DNA from: Microdochium bolleyi
Lineage: Eukaryota; Ascomycota; Sordariomycetes; Xylariales; Microdochiaceae
DNA length: 64,000 nucleotides
Reading direction: 5' to 3'
Assembly: GCA_001566295.1 (NCBI GenBank)
Contig: KQ964258.1
Location: 186,001-250,000, forward strand
Both the position numbers and the translations under genes were made by a program. Under the pieces are notes generated by a model. The model saw only the letters and a list, made by a program, of their open reading frames with translations. It was not told the DNA's origin and did no database searches. Below, piece by piece: positions 43,559-54,786 of this stretch (its first letter is position 1; each line of letters starts with the position of its first letter).

Positions 43559-44500
43559 AGTCTGCCACGCTTGAAGGAAGTGTAAGCCGAAAGTTGTGGA
43601 ATCGATGGGGGTGCCTCAGCAAGGTGCTTCCGTTGCTGATCTGGCCGTAGCTTGTGTCTGGAGATACTGATAGTCACCCTTGCGAAAGAAATCGTGCAGC
43701 AGAATTGAATAATGGTATCATTGCACTGGGTAACGAGATCTGACATTTCGATGGATGGCAGCCAATGACCGTTCCTCGTGCTGATGGCTGATGACATCTG
43801 GCTTCAGGCAGAAAGACCCACTCTGATATTGTGCCCTATTGTAGTCAGCAGGACTCCTTTGCGGACCTTTCTACTGATGCCTTCGGCTGCATTCCATGTG
43901 AGCAATATATGCGAGTTTCCGCTGTCCGTTTTGCCTGCATATCAATGTGCAGATGGGGTGTTGATTCAACCTTCGTATGCTGCGCTCCATTATACACTAC
44001 CCGCCGCCAATGTGATCAATAAGTCTTGATTTCCATTGAGTCTCGGAGGTTGTGCCTGCCGATGAATGAACCCACTGCAATGTATACTGCAGACGGGATA
44101 GAGGATGGGTACGCGTAGGTATGCTACTTGTATCCATGACCGGGGCCCTTGCATCGAAAGTATCAACTTTCGTAGTACATCTTGGCCCCTAGCACGGTGG
44201 GCCCATGTGGACGTCAAGTAGGCAACTCGAAAGAAGGGATGACGCGGCAATTCCAAACGCCAAGCCGCGTGTAAATATGAAACTTGGTCCCTAAGTGGAT
44301 CGAGCACGGGACGAGGATTACAGTTGCCGTGTTCGTACCGCACTCGCAGGCATACTCGTATCTGCCGCCAAGCACTGTCTTCCGACAACTCCGGGCGGGA
44401 GCCTGTGGAGTTCTTATAGCAGGCAAAGGCCATTCGCCCTGTGACCAAGTATTCTGATCTCCCCAGTACTACAGGATAGACAAGGAAACGAGCAAAAGCA
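43559..44500. other. Divergent intergenic region, nothing recognised
   Basis: About 940 bp between a minus-strand 2EXR gene and a plus-strand hydrolase gene, so probably a shared promoter region. Only short open frames without motif. Confidence 0.5.
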
Positions 44501-45399
44501 ATGACGACCAAAGAGAACAAGCCCATTGTCGTGCTCGTCCACGGCGCCTGCCACACGCCCGGCCACTTTGATCTCCTGCTCCGAGCCCTCCGAGCCGACT
44601 ATCAGATCATCGTGCCGGCGCTGCCATCCGTGGGCTGGGACGACAGGGTAAGCGGCAAGTCGTGGACTGACGACGTCGCGTTGCTGCACTCGCTCATCGA
44701 CCCGCACCTTGACAAGGGAAGGCAGGCCATCATCCTGGGTCACAGCTACGGCGGCGTCGTCGTAACGCACTATGCCGTCGGCCAGTCCGTAGCTGAGCGC
44801 GCGGCCCGTGGACAGAAAGGTGGTGTCGTGGCCGTCTTCTACTTGGCAGCTATCGCGCTGCCGGCGGGTAAGGCAGTCAGCGATGTAACTGCAGAATCGA
44901 CCGCATTGAAGGTCCAGGACATTGACGTAGGTTTTCCCCGCAGAAATCTGTTCCTCGCCAGTCTCCTATGGAAGCTAGCATCCCATCACTACAATACATA
45001 TAGGCCGATATCAAGGTCTCCTTCCTCAACGCGGCGGCAGGCTCCATCCTGTACGCAGCCGACCTCGCCGACCTCTACCGCGGCCAGCCAGGCGCAGAAG
45101 CAGCAGCGCAAGCCAAGTCCGATGCGCTCATCGCCCTCTGCGGCGGCCACAGCATAGCGGCCTTTGGCGAGCCCACCGTCCACGCGGCGGCCGAGGTGGC
45201 CGCGCCCAAGACGTACTTTGTCTGCGTGCGCGACGAAGCACTCGTACCAGCCACCCAGCGAGAGATGGCAAAGTCGTGCGGTGCCGAGCGGGTCGTCGAG
45301 CTGGACGCCGGGCACAGCCCGTTCCTCGTGGGCCGCCATGTCAAAACCATTGTGCAGGAGCTTGCCACCGCGGCCAACACCGCCGTGGGATCGTCGTGA
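44501..45399 (+). CDS. Alpha/beta hydrolase
   Basis: Two exons (44501-44926 and 45004-45399) with a 77-bp intron (GTAGGT donor, ATATAG acceptor) join to 273 residues. The N-terminus has PIVVLVHGACHTPGHFD, with the oxyanion loop H-G, then the nucleophile elbow LGHSYGGVVV (Ser near residue 89). After the intron come AAPKTYFVCVRDEALVPATQ, with a likely acid residue, and ELDAGHSPFLVGRH, with the catalytic His. This is a complete Ser-Asp-His triad of the abhydrolase_6 type used on esters and related small molecules. No signal peptide, so probably intracellular. Without the intron the frame would break, so the splice model is well supported. It lies between two 2EXR paralogues, possibly with a shared promoter toward the one at 42497. 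Confidence 0.9.
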
Positions 45400-46098
45400 T
45401 CTCGTGATCAATTGCGGTCTAGATCAATGGCGGGGAAGTTCGCTGAAGCGTGAAGGTCAGAGGATGGAGTCGGTATTAGATTCAAGGCCAAGCAAGCATG
45501 TATGCAGCCTGGTGTTCTCTAGAATGAAGACTGAAAATGGCCGCATGGTAGATCAGACTCATCAGAGCGTATGTCCTGTACTCAAGCCTTACACATATCA
45601 AGATTGACTCGGCCCTCGGAGGACAAGAGCACAGGTCAGGCAATTCGGGTTTCCCATCACGGAAATGACACATGCGGGACCGTCGCGGCTTTCTCTATCA
45701 TGTCACAGCTACAGACAACTCCATGCATTGAGATCAAGTGTAACAAATCGTGCCAGAGCATAATCGGTGGTTTAAGCGACTGAGTCAGTAGTCCATAGGG
45801 TACTTGCGCTTTCGATGATACGTCTAGCGCAGCTTCATCGCCGGAATGTCGTCTTCATGCAAACTTACCTTTAGGTTCCTTCATACGCACCAGAAAACTC
45901 GGCCCAGGCCATATCGACCACAGGATTTTGTCACAGCTCATTGCGTCAACGACATACTAAGTTACCGAAACGACGAACCTCTCCCACGATGACATCCACT
46001 AGGCTCCGATATCGAGCTCAAAGAGTTGACAACTCATTTTGAGTTGCGCCCAAAAAGCAATTGTGTTTCGTTTTGTCAGCTGAATTCTCTATCTCAGT
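45400..46098. other. Intergenic region, nothing recognised
   Basis: The 3' flank of the hydrolase meets the 3' flank of the minus-strand 2EXR paralogue. No gene seen. Confidence 0.5.
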
Positions 46099-47131
46099 TT
46101 AACATGCGCGAATCGCAATTACTGGGACTATCTCAAAGTCTGTCCACTCCGCGATACGTCCCAGATCCTCCGCGATGCTTTCCACAAACGCATGCACCTC
46201 ATCGTCAGGCACATCCTCATCCTCATCGTGCTCAAACTCGAACTGTCTTGCAGCCTCGTCCGGCTTGGGCTCTCCGCTGCCCGTCGTGCCACGCCAGGTG
46301 AAGCAGCCCTTGCCGGCATCGACATAACCCCACCACGCCGCCTGCTCACCCTCCCCCGCCCGGCTTTTCCGATGGTGGCTCGTTTAGCACAATCAGGAGC
46401 TGCTCTATTCTCGGCAGCCAGGTTGAAAGCTCGCTCAGCCTGGCCAAGTTCGCGAGGAGGGCCGCCCTTGTCATGGCCACCCTGGTCAAAGTGGTGCTAC
46501 CATTGCAGTAGATGTCGTGCTGCTCGAGGAGATCCAGCAAACCCCGCAGGGCGCCGTCGTCGTCGGCCCAGTCACCCTCCGGGAAGTAGAGGGCGTCGTG
46601 TACCAGGTCAAAGTACCGCCGGACCAAGCCCACAGGCGGATCGCTGTCGTCCAGGACAGCTGCGGAATCCTGTTCGGGCTCGGTCCCCACCATCGGCTCC
46701 CGTGCGGCTTCATCCCGGACCTGCGCCATGACGTCTGCCTGCCAGTCCGCCGCCAGCTCGCGCGCCTCCTGGTTGACGTACAGCAGGGCGTTGTAGGGTA
46801 GCACATTGGCGGAATGGAGCCAGTAGGCGCAGACCAAGGCTTCGGGCTCCTCGTCGTCCGGGTCCGGCGCGGTCCGCATGATGTTGTCGCCAAGATCGAG
46901 GTCGCTCTCGGGCCGGGCCTGCCAGCAGCTCGGCTTGATTGACCACATGATAGGTCCAGTCTTGTCTTTCACGGCGGTGCCGGCGAGCGCATCGCGCCAT
47001 ATCTTGTGGCGTAGCTCTGTGGGGAGTCTGGCGAAGAGTGGAAACGTTTGGCTTTCGTCGCCTGCCGAGTCGGCGACGGATTCTGTGGCTGGAGAGCCCA
47101 CATCCGAGGCGTCTGAAGCCGTGGAGGCCAT
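46099..47131 (-). CDS. 2EXR domain protein, paralogue 2, with frame break or new intron
   Basis: The first 782 coding bases (47131-46350) encode FPLFARLPTELRHKIWRDAL, PSCWQARPES and AYWLHSANVLPYN, matching paralogue 1. The frame then meets a TGA at 46348-46346, right after a run of G codons. Homology continues past it in another frame: EQAAWWGYVDAGKGCFTWRG and DVPDDEVHAFVESIAEDLG, like the C-terminus of paralogue 1, up to a stop at 46099. Two readings fit. (1) One extra base in the G tract has broken the frame, in which case it is a pseudogene or a sequence error. (2) A 73-bp intron (46277-46349, GTGAGC donor, GGGCAG acceptor) restores the frame and gives 319 residues, but it removes a stretch that is coding in paralogue 1 and has no good branch site. 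The annotation given is reading 2. If the stop is used, the protein has 261 residues. Confidence 0.65.
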
Positions 47132-48122
47132 TTCTGAAGTGTGTGATGCTATCGCTGTGCGGAGATTGGGCTACACGATCGATGGAACAAGAAGATAGTC
47201 TCGGCGGTTTCTCCGCCCTGAGGTGACATTCCACTTCAGTCCCCTGAGACGAGCTGAGCACTAGCGCCACCGAAAACGGAACATTTCACGATCTGACATA
47301 AGTTGCCTTTTATATGTTCCATTTGCGACCCGATACGTTGCAAAACCTAACTGACTCATAAACATGCAGGGTACTGCTAGACCCAGGAAGTCGGATATCT
47401 AGTTTGGCACTCGCTGCAGCAGCGTGTGCATGACAGTAATGGAACACCTCGAGAACACGAGAAGAGAAAACATATGTCTCTGTGGCGCACCATGATATAG
47501 GCCACGCAATGTATCTTGCTCAGAACATACACTCGTCCTGTTGCTCGTACTCGGAAATATCATATCAGTAGAAGTTCCAATTTGCCATTGCGGAGCCAGG
47601 TGCTTACATCAGCTTCTGTGATGAGCCTCCTTTCCGAGATCCTTGGAAGCTGGAAGAGCTGATTGCCAGGGTCACCATTCATGCTTGGTCGCGTGCCACT
47701 AGCTAGTTGCATGCAATACCAATGTTGGCTGGACAAAGTCTCCTGTGCAACAAGATAACAATACCACGTTCAATACGAGCTGAGCGTGTGCCTAGTGGCC
47801 GAAATATGGGGGGGCCCTGTTGGCCTTCGGCGACCTGTGTCAGAGATGTCCGGCACCCGGCACTGTAACTTGAGGGGGCGCAGATGATCAGCACTGCCAC
47901 CAGACCAACATGCCTTGCAGGGGTCAACCAGCACGCTCAGTTTGCCCCTGAAGAGCCAATCACTCGAGAGCCCAACGGGATGCTGGCAATCAGGCAGCTC
48001 CGAGATTGTCGACATCCAAAGACGCGAAGCGATATGCGCAGGCCGGTACTCCTAGAGCACTTGTCATCACTTCTCACCAGCCAAAGCGGACAACCAGGCT
48101 GCACAAACGCTCAACTTATAAG
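47132..48122. other. Divergent intergenic region, nothing recognised
   Basis: About 990 bp between a minus-strand 2EXR gene and a plus-strand membrane-protein gene. No conserved frame, RNA gene or repeat seen. Confidence 0.5.
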
Positions 48123-48743
48123 ATGGATTCGCACGGCTTCCAAAACTCTCTGCACGAATGGGGACCTTTATTCACCCGCGTCCTGCCTTTACTTCTCTTC
48201 ATCGCGTTCCCTTCTCTGCGTGCCCGTGCCATCAGCGCTACTACTGGTGCGTGCAAATGGTCGTGGGGCTGTCTCAAGGCTGTCATCTGGCCATGGACCT
48301 ACCAGACCACGGACAATCGCACCAAGATCACAGTTCTCATCACGGCCGTTGTCGGCATGGCATTCATCGGCGCCTTCCTTGAGCTCCTGAGCGCCTTTCG
48401 GATCGCCCAAGGCCCTGTCAGCAGCGGCGCAGTGGCCAGCGATCCCACAACTTGCAGGGCGGCGCAGCCGCAGCCGCAGCACCTCTACAGAGACCTCACA
48501 GCCTCCTCGACCGACATCTGCCGTGCAATCCTGGCTGCCTCGAAGGATCAGATTGGCGGTGATGGAGCCAGTGCACAGGCTTACTTTGTTCGAAAGCTCC
48601 TCGAGGGTGAGACTGGAGGCACCAGAGCGAGGGATGAGCAGTTGGCCATGATCAAGGCATTTTTGCTGAGCAGAAAGGCAGAGTTCAAGCCTTTCTGCGC
48701 CATTTACGGCATCGATCTAAGCTACGATGGCATACAACGGTAG
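48123..48743 (+). CDS. Small membrane protein of unknown function
   Basis: A single exon of 206 residues. Two hydrophobic segments are seen: LFTRVLPLLLFIAFPSL (about 16-32) and ITVLITAVVGMAFIGAFLELL (about 68-88). Between them lies a short loop with several Trp residues (CKWSWGCLKAVIWPWTYQ). The remaining 115 residues are soluble, with SSTDICRAILAASKDQIGG and a basic-acidic mix. I do not recognise a family. The start at 48123 gives a compact two-helix topology; the frame is open to an ATG at 48006, but the extra residues are basic and not hydrophobic. It is probably a fungal orphan or narrow-lineage gene. Confidence 0.6.
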   Translation: MDSHGFQNSLHEWGPLFTRVLPLLLFIAFPSLRARAISATTGACKWSWGCLKAVIWPWTYQTTDNRTKITVLITAVVGMAFIGAFLELLSAFRIAQGPVSSGAVASDPTTCRAAQPQPQHLYRDLTASSTDICRAILAASKDQIGGDGASAQAYFVRKLLEGETGGTRARDEQLAMIKAFLLSRKAEFKPFCAIYGIDLSYDGIQR

Positions 48744-49056
48744 CTGTACATATAGTCCACGCTTGTATTTGGCGCGGCGAACGTAAATAGATCACCTTGA
48801 CAGGCCCTTGCCTCTTAGCTTCCTGCATTGCTCCGTGCTCGGTAGTCGTAGTGATGCAGGTAGACAGCAAGCGAAAGCTGACTCGCTGGTGACAAAGCTG
48901 CTGTGCTATATGGAGTCGCAACACTGTGATGAGCGCAGCCACAAATGTGTTCAGCCACGGCCGAGTTTTGCTGTATGGGGGTCACGTGCTAGGCTTAATA
49001 GCATAAATTGTCTATTCACAATATCAAGATGAATGTCACATGTACCCTTTAGAGAC
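48744..49056. other. Convergent 3' flanks
   Basis: About 310 bp between the stops of two convergent genes. Nothing recognised. Confidence 0.5.
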
Positions 49057-50100
49057 TCAAAATCTACTCACGACGCCCTGCGAGCTTAACAGCTCGCCAA
49101 AACTAAACAAGTCCTTGCCAGTCAGCGTTTGGACAATGTCTTCAAACTTGTCCCGATGCCGCATAAACTCCTCCACATTCAGCACCGCATCCACAATCGT
49201 GATATCCATTGCGACTTTAACGTCTTCGTCTTTCGCGCTCTGTCCCCCCCCATCCTTCTTCCTCATGGCCTTGCGCTGCACGGCGTGTGCCCACGTCTTG
49301 ATATTGACCTTGAGATGCACGAGCCTCGTCTGCGGAGTAAGCACCCAGATGGGATACCTATCGTCCCCCGTGATGTTCGTCTTGGTGACCTGGTTGATGC
49401 GGAACACCTGGTCCACAGTTGACTGCTCCTCGGGGGTGACCGGGATTCTGCCCACCGCCTTGACATAATCGGTGAGCACGCCGTCGAGGACGTCCAGCTG
49501 CGTCGGCAGCAGACCATAGTCCCCGAGGAATTCCTCCAGGAACTTCCCATGGATCTGCGACCGCTTCATGGTCTTGTTGTACGTCGAGGCCGTCGTGTTC
49601 TTGATGTTGTACAGCCCCATCAGCGGCCCCAGCATGGCGCGGTACGCCGCATTCGACGTGTTCGCCAGCGCGACAATCGCCTCGTCGGACTCGTTGACGT
49701 TCCACAGCTCCCCGCCCGCGCCGTCCTTGACGATCTGGTTGACGAGCAGGATGCCCGTGTACAGGTGCGCAATGGAGTTGGCCGAGGTCAGGTGGGTGTG
49801 TAGGTCCTCCTTCTCCTTGGTCATGTTGGCGGAGAGCACGTTGACCGTGACGGGCATGGGCGCGATGTTGCTCTCGATCGCGAGGTCCGCTGTGGTCGCG
49901 TTGACAACGCGCGTGAGGTCCTCGATGTTGTCTACGCGAGGGGGCGTATTGCTGGCGGCCACGCGGTACGAGCCGCGGCGGCCGGTCTGCGTTGTTGCAG
50001 CGAAGGAGACGCGGAGGTCGAGCGGCTCCCCACTGACTTGGTTGCTGAAGGACACATGGTCGAGGCTCTGGAGGAGTTGCTGCTGTGCTGGGGAAGCCAT
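49057..50100 (-). CDS. Unknown protein, mostly helical, 347 residues
   Basis: A single exon. Sequence features: SLDHVSFSNQVSGEPLDLRVS near the N-terminus, an NATTADLAIESNIAPMPV stretch, then TSANSIAHLYTGILLVNQIV, several segments that look helical, and DRYPIWVLTPQTRLVHLKVN in the second half. The C-terminal part has an acidic, helix-like KFEDIVQTLTGKDLFSFGEL. No signal peptide or transmembrane segment is evident, and I recognise no catalytic motif. The strong G/C third-position bias, the length and the ordinary composition argue for a real gene. The stop at 49057 follows VVSRF; the last codons overlap a GTGAGT-like site, so a further short exon downstream is possible. The function is unknown. 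Confidence 0.75.
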   Translation of the reverse strand: MASPAQQQLLQSLDHVSFSNQVSGEPLDLRVSFAATTQTGRRGSYRVAASNTPPRVDNIEDLTRVVNATTADLAIESNIAPMPVTVNVLSANMTKEKEDLHTHLTSANSIAHLYTGILLVNQIVKDGAGGELWNVNESDEAIVALANTSNAAYRAMLGPLMGLYNIKNTTASTYNKTMKRSQIHGKFLEEFLGDYGLLPTQLDVLDGVLTDYVKAVGRIPVTPEEQSTVDQVFRINQVTKTNITGDDRYPIWVLTPQTRLVHLKVNIKTWAHAVQRKAMRKKDGGGQSAKDEDVKVAMDITIVDAVLNVEEFMRHRDKFEDIVQTLTGKDLFSFGELLSSQGVVSRF

Positions 50101-51026
50101 GCTGTCGACCGTCGTTAGGGAAGAAGGGGTTCACGAAGCCTGGTGCATGTTGTTGTGATATTGTCAACTCCAGAGCAATAAGTGCGTGGTAGTTCTGATC
50201 TTATGTTCACACCTTCGCAAGACGGTGCAGACGTCATTACTCGAGGATTGTGTGAAACTGGTCTGCCGCCTTCCGCCGTCACGCCCAGGGGGCTTAATGC
50301 GGCTACAGAAATTACTCAAACTGAGACATATATTTGTGCTGATAAAGTAGAGTTTGAGATGTAGGGCTGAGCTGGCCACCATTGCACACCAGACGTAGTC
50401 ACTTCCTTGCTGTGCCGCATGCACACAAACACGCTCTTGCTCCTCGAACGCTGCTGGAGCTCTGTGAATCCGTTCATCTGAGGACTTCCCGAATTTTGAC
50501 AAGTGAGCTACAGCATCTGGCCAGCTCGTCCATGTCGAGTGGTAAAGAGTGCTAGAGTACAAAGTGTTGGTGGTGGAACGCAAAGGCTTTCAGTTGTCTC
50601 ACTTGATTCGGAGTATCTCTCATCCTTCTGCTTTGATTGGCGTCACAGACAGACTGGCTCCGCATGGAGGCAAGCCCGTCTCCAAAGCCCTCCGAACGAG
50701 GTCTGGCGTCTCCATTGTCTCAGCTTCGAAACAAAGACATTGCGGGGAGATGATCGCCTTGAAAAATCGTTGACTGGCAAGGATCAAGGACGGGACTGGT
50801 TGTTGGTCTATCTACCAAATCCGACCTGTCAGAACAGAAGCATTCAATTTCAATCTATGGCTATGCTGGACCAAGGCCGGTTAGAGTCGTACTCCAGCAG
50901 CCCTGATAATGCGGGTCACAAATCTTTCCATATGCAGGCATGTGACAAAAACGACACGAGACCACCCTTCACGATACATGTCCAGAGACCAACCTTCCAG
51001 ATCTTGGAAGCTTATTCGTAGTTTTC
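50101..51026. other. Intergenic region, nothing recognised
   Basis: About 930 bp holding the upstream region of the unknown gene and the 3' flank of the sulfotransferase-like gene. A 172-codon plus-strand frame at 50503-51021 has no motif and runs antisense into the neighbour's 3' flank. Confidence 0.5.
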
Positions 51027-51993
51027 TCAGCTCTGAAGAAAGCCCGACCTGCTCAACGACCACCCAATGGCACAAACACTTGCGGCCGGACCGCAGTACA
51101 GCAGGAAGTGCCACGCTACGCTCCGTACCCCCCTCATGACCAATCCTTTCATCCTGACTTCCATGGCAGCGGACTCGTTGACCCTGGGGAATGGCACACC
51201 GGGCACATCCTTGATCCCGAGGAACTCGCACAGCGGTTTCCAACCGCTGCCCAGCTTGTACTCCAGCAGCCTCTCCCGGGGTGTGATTCTCCTCACATGC
51301 GCGTAGTGCTCGCGATACTTGTCCCTCGCACAAGCCCGCATCTCCTCGCGGCTGGTGGACCCCATCCACCCTCTCGCCCAGCGGTGGTGCAGGCTCGCCA
51401 GGCGGCCGAGAAACCACCGGTCCAGCAGCGCGACGAGGTTGATGACGAAGCCGAACACGTGCTGCGCGACATTGTCGTCAAAGCTCTGGTACCACGACTC
51501 AATGTCGCGCTCGACCAGGACCACCTTGGCGTCCGGATACGCATGGAGCAGCTCGTCGGCAAAGCAGATGGCGGGCACGTCGGTGACCGCGGCGTACGGC
51601 GCGAGGATGGTGTCCCACTGCTCGGTGGTGGTGAAGGGCGTGCCCTTACCGAAGAACTTGGCGTCCATGGCGGCATTCCAGCCTTCGCACTCGTCGATGT
51701 GGTCGATGAGCTCAAAAGCGTGGAAGCACGGATGGCCGAGGAGGATCTCCAGGGCGGCCTTCATTGCTGTGGGCGTTGTGGAGTGGTTCAGTCACTCGTT
51801 ATCTTGATGCAGATGATATACAACGCAAGGGCTGGTATCTACTACCAAAATATGGCTCTTGCCACGAGACCTGCGATCTTCACAATTGAAAGGAGATCAT
51901 TGTCAGCTTACATGCAGTGCCGCTGCGGCAGAAGCCTAGGGAGAGCACCCGCATGGGGACGAGTCGCTTCTTGGATCTTGGGTGAGTCGCCAT
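51027..51993 (-). CDS. Fungal sulfotransferase-family protein (Sulfotransfer_4), tail-anchored
   Basis: Two exons (51912-51993 and 51027-51766) with a 145-bp intron (GTAAGC donor, CACAG acceptor) join to 273 residues. The join creates SLGFCRSGTASMKAALEILL, the phosphosulfate-binding loop of the family, usually G-[FL]-x-R-[ST]-G-T-x-S-[ML]-K. Also seen are ELIDHIDECEGWNAAMD, VVLVERDIESWYQSFD (a conserved Asp/Ser contact region) and a Pro-rich C-terminal block. The end carries one hydrophobic segment, VAWHFLLYCGPAASVCAIGW (about 248-267), so the protein may be membrane-anchored. By family knowledge it would transfer sulfate from PAPS, but fungal Sulfotransfer_4 proteins are mostly uncharacterised and the acceptor is unknown. 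The first exon is only 82 bases and would be missed by a plain ORF search. Confidence 0.85.
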
Positions 51994-53265
51994 GCTGTTC
52001 TTTGCGATAGTCCATGCGAAGATTGATGTTGTGGACCGCAGCCAGTCTGTCTACTGGTTGGCATAGACTATGGCCGGATTTGAGTTAGAATGGGTTTAAC
52101 ATATTCGGCGCAGACTGAACACGTCAGCAGTACATGTTATGGATTTTATGCAGGTCAATCACATGTGGCTTGATGCGGGCATGTCAGCATGCTCAGCACT
52201 AGTTGACATGCTGTCAGACGTAAACCGATAGTGACTAGGGCCGTGCAATCATATCTGCGTATGGAGAACCACGACGTGTGCCTAGCTCAAGATGGTCTCA
52301 TTAAACGCGCTGCGATCCCTCCATAAGTGCCTTCGAGTATTTTCAGCATCAACCAATTGAAAGTCACAGATACACTGGACGTGACAATTGAGCCTACAAT
52401 GTGTTCGATATCGCCCAGACTTTGCACAGAGCATCTCTGTAGGCTTTCTTCGTGGCAGTCATCCGGTTGAGGAGGGCAATGTCTTGCATGTGGTGTCACG
52501 ATTTGAGCCCCTCCAGCACTCCTCATCTCCGTAAATGAATCTCGTCTGTTGTTGTCGTCGATGAAAGATCCTCACAATCAATAGCGAGAACGACCAGTCT
52601 GTCCACAAACGACACGTGAGCCGGCATAGACGGAGGCATCGCGCGCAGCACAGACTAGGGGCATATCGCCGACTTGGCCACTGCACAAAGTTACACTGCC
52701 TTGCTTGCTTGCACTCTGCACCAGTACGACCAAACTCCAGACTTGCACTAATGATGTCACTATGCGGCCCCAAGCCCCTCATACGTCCCGCGCGATGGCC
52801 CCTGCCAGCATTGTTCCAGTGTGCCCAAGTCCAAGGGAGTCGACAAGGGCCCATACCGGCTTGGGGAACAAAACCTTGGGCCTTCCCCGCAGTCTGCTCG
52901 ATCGCGGAGGAATCCCCTGTATCGGTCGACCTCTTTCTCCACATGTTCGGTCAAGTTCGGCCAACCAAGCCCGAGCCAACTTAGACCGCCAGAGGGCCGG
53001 GCTGGCGCCGACTTGCGCGCCAATCCGCGGTGCAGCGTGTGAACTTAGCGATGTTGATCTGCCGGGGCCAGGGGCTCTTTGGGGTACAGCGCCCCATGAC
53101 GCAGGCGCACTCCAACGTTAGCAAGTGACGATCCGTTCCTAGTACGACGTCGGCAAGCGAGAAGTTTTTGTGCTGTCGCGATGTATTTATCGTGGAGGAC
53201 CTGCCCGGGAGCTTCCGAGTAGCTCTTCTGAACCACGCTCAGGTTGACTTGCTTCACTTGTCACA
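51994..53265. other. Intergenic region, nothing recognised
   Basis: About 1.3 kb between divergent starts. It contains only short open frames. Upstream of the GH5 gene a TATTTAT near 53184 is a weak TATA candidate. No RNA gene or repeat seen. Confidence 0.45.
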
Positions 53266-54786
53266 ATGAAGACCTCATCAACAGCAAGCATGCTGCTGAC
53301 CCTGCCGCTCCTGGCAGTCTCGGCCACCGCCCACTATGTCAACTTCCCCGGCAGCGGCCCAGCTGAGCCTCGCTTGATGATCAAGGACGCCGCGCCCTTC
53401 CCCGAGCGCCGGGCTTCCAACTCGTCCACCTGGCCGTACGGCCCGCTCAACACCAAGGGCCGCGATGTCATCAACTCGCGCGGCGACGTCGTGACCTGGG
53501 CGGGAGTCAACTGGCCGATGAGCGGCGAGACCATGATTCCCGAGGGCCTCGAGTGGGCGTCGGTCGACGACATTCTCGACCAGGTGGCCTCGGTCGGCTG
53601 GAACTACCTGCGCATGGGCTATGCCATCCAGATGATTGACGAGGTCTACCTGCGCGACGGCGTCGACGTGCCTCTCGAGGTCGCCATGATCCAGGCCCTC
53701 GGCTACGTCAACGGCACAAAGGTCACCAAAGAGGTCATCGCCAAGAACCCCGGCTGGACCAAGCAGACCACGCGCTTCGAGATCTGGAGCGACATCGCCA
53801 CCGCCGCCGAGAAACGCGGCATCTTCATCCACCCTGACGTGCACGTCAGCAAGGCCCAGTGGTGCTGCTCGCACACCGACGGTAACGGCTGGTTCGGCGA
53901 CGTCCACTTCTCCATCGAGAATTGGCTGCGCGGTCTGTCCTACGTGGCCACCTGGGCCCGGGGCCACCCCAACGTTGCCTCCATGTCCCTCCACAACGAG
54001 CTGCGCGAGTCCTACAACGTCACCAACCTCTACTACAACTGGCAGACTCTGGTCGGCAACATGACGGCCGGCTCCGACGCCATCCACAAGGCCAACCCGG
54101 ACCTGCTCATCACCTGGTCCGGCATGCAGTACGACCAGGACCTCTCCGCGCTCACCACCAAGAAGAACATCCTCACCGCTCCGTGCTACAAGTGCACCGC
54201 CATCCGCGACGCCGCGCGGCGCGACCCCGTGTACTTTGACCTCGACGCGCACCCCTGGGCTGACAAGATCGTGTGGGAGCTGCACCTGTACACGGGCAGC
54301 GAGGACATGGACACGGGCACCTGCGAGATGATCGAGGCCGGGCTGTACCGCAGCGGCTTCCAGGCCCTGGGCATGGAGAAACCCAGCGGCTGCAAGATCA
54401 CAGGCGACTGCCCGGATCCGCAGCGGCTCACGCCCGTCATGCTGTCCGAGTTCGGCAACGCGCAGGACGACAGCCTGTACAACGCCACGCTGCAGAACTG
54501 CCTCAAGGAGTACACCATCAAGCACAACATCTCGTGGTCCATGTGGAGTCTAGCGGGCAGCTACCGCATCCGGTCTGGGGTGCAGGGGATGGAGGATACC
54601 TGTGAGTCTTTTCCTTCCAACTTTGTGGCTTTGTGAAGTGCCTGGCTTTTTGGATTGATATGCTAACATGTGATTGCTGCAGGGGGCCTAACCAACTTCG
54701 ACTGGACTGGCTGGAATTTTGCGGATGGTATTGAGAAGTACTGGAAGCCGTGGGTCAAGGCGACGAACCCTACCAAGCTATATTAG
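53266..54786 (+). CDS. Secreted GH5-family glycoside hydrolase
   Basis: Two exons (53266-54601 and 54683-54786; intron 81 bp, GTGAGT donor, GCTAAC branch) join to 479 residues. A signal peptide (about 1-22) leads into the mature chain. The GH5 barrel shows GRDVINSRGDVVTWAGVNWP, GWNYLRMGYAIQMIDE, HPDVHVSKAQWCCS, SLHNELRE with the acid/base Glu near 245, and VMLSEFGNAQ with the nucleophile Glu near 395. The last exon supplies WGLTNFDWTGWNFADG, the C-terminal conserved Trp region. Many Asn-x-Ser/Thr sites suit a glycosylated extracellular enzyme. The substrate (cellulose, mannan or another beta-glycan) cannot be fixed by eye, and no cellulose-binding module is present. Without the splice the frame would end at 54636 and lose this last region. 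Confidence 0.92.

Noticed and set aside
50503..51021. 172-codon plus-strand frame
   Set aside because: No motif, and it covers the 3' flank of the sulfotransferase gene; no splice partner found.
53278..54525. 415-codon minus-strand frame
   Set aside because: Antisense of the GH5 gene; Val- and Gly-rich shadow without motif.
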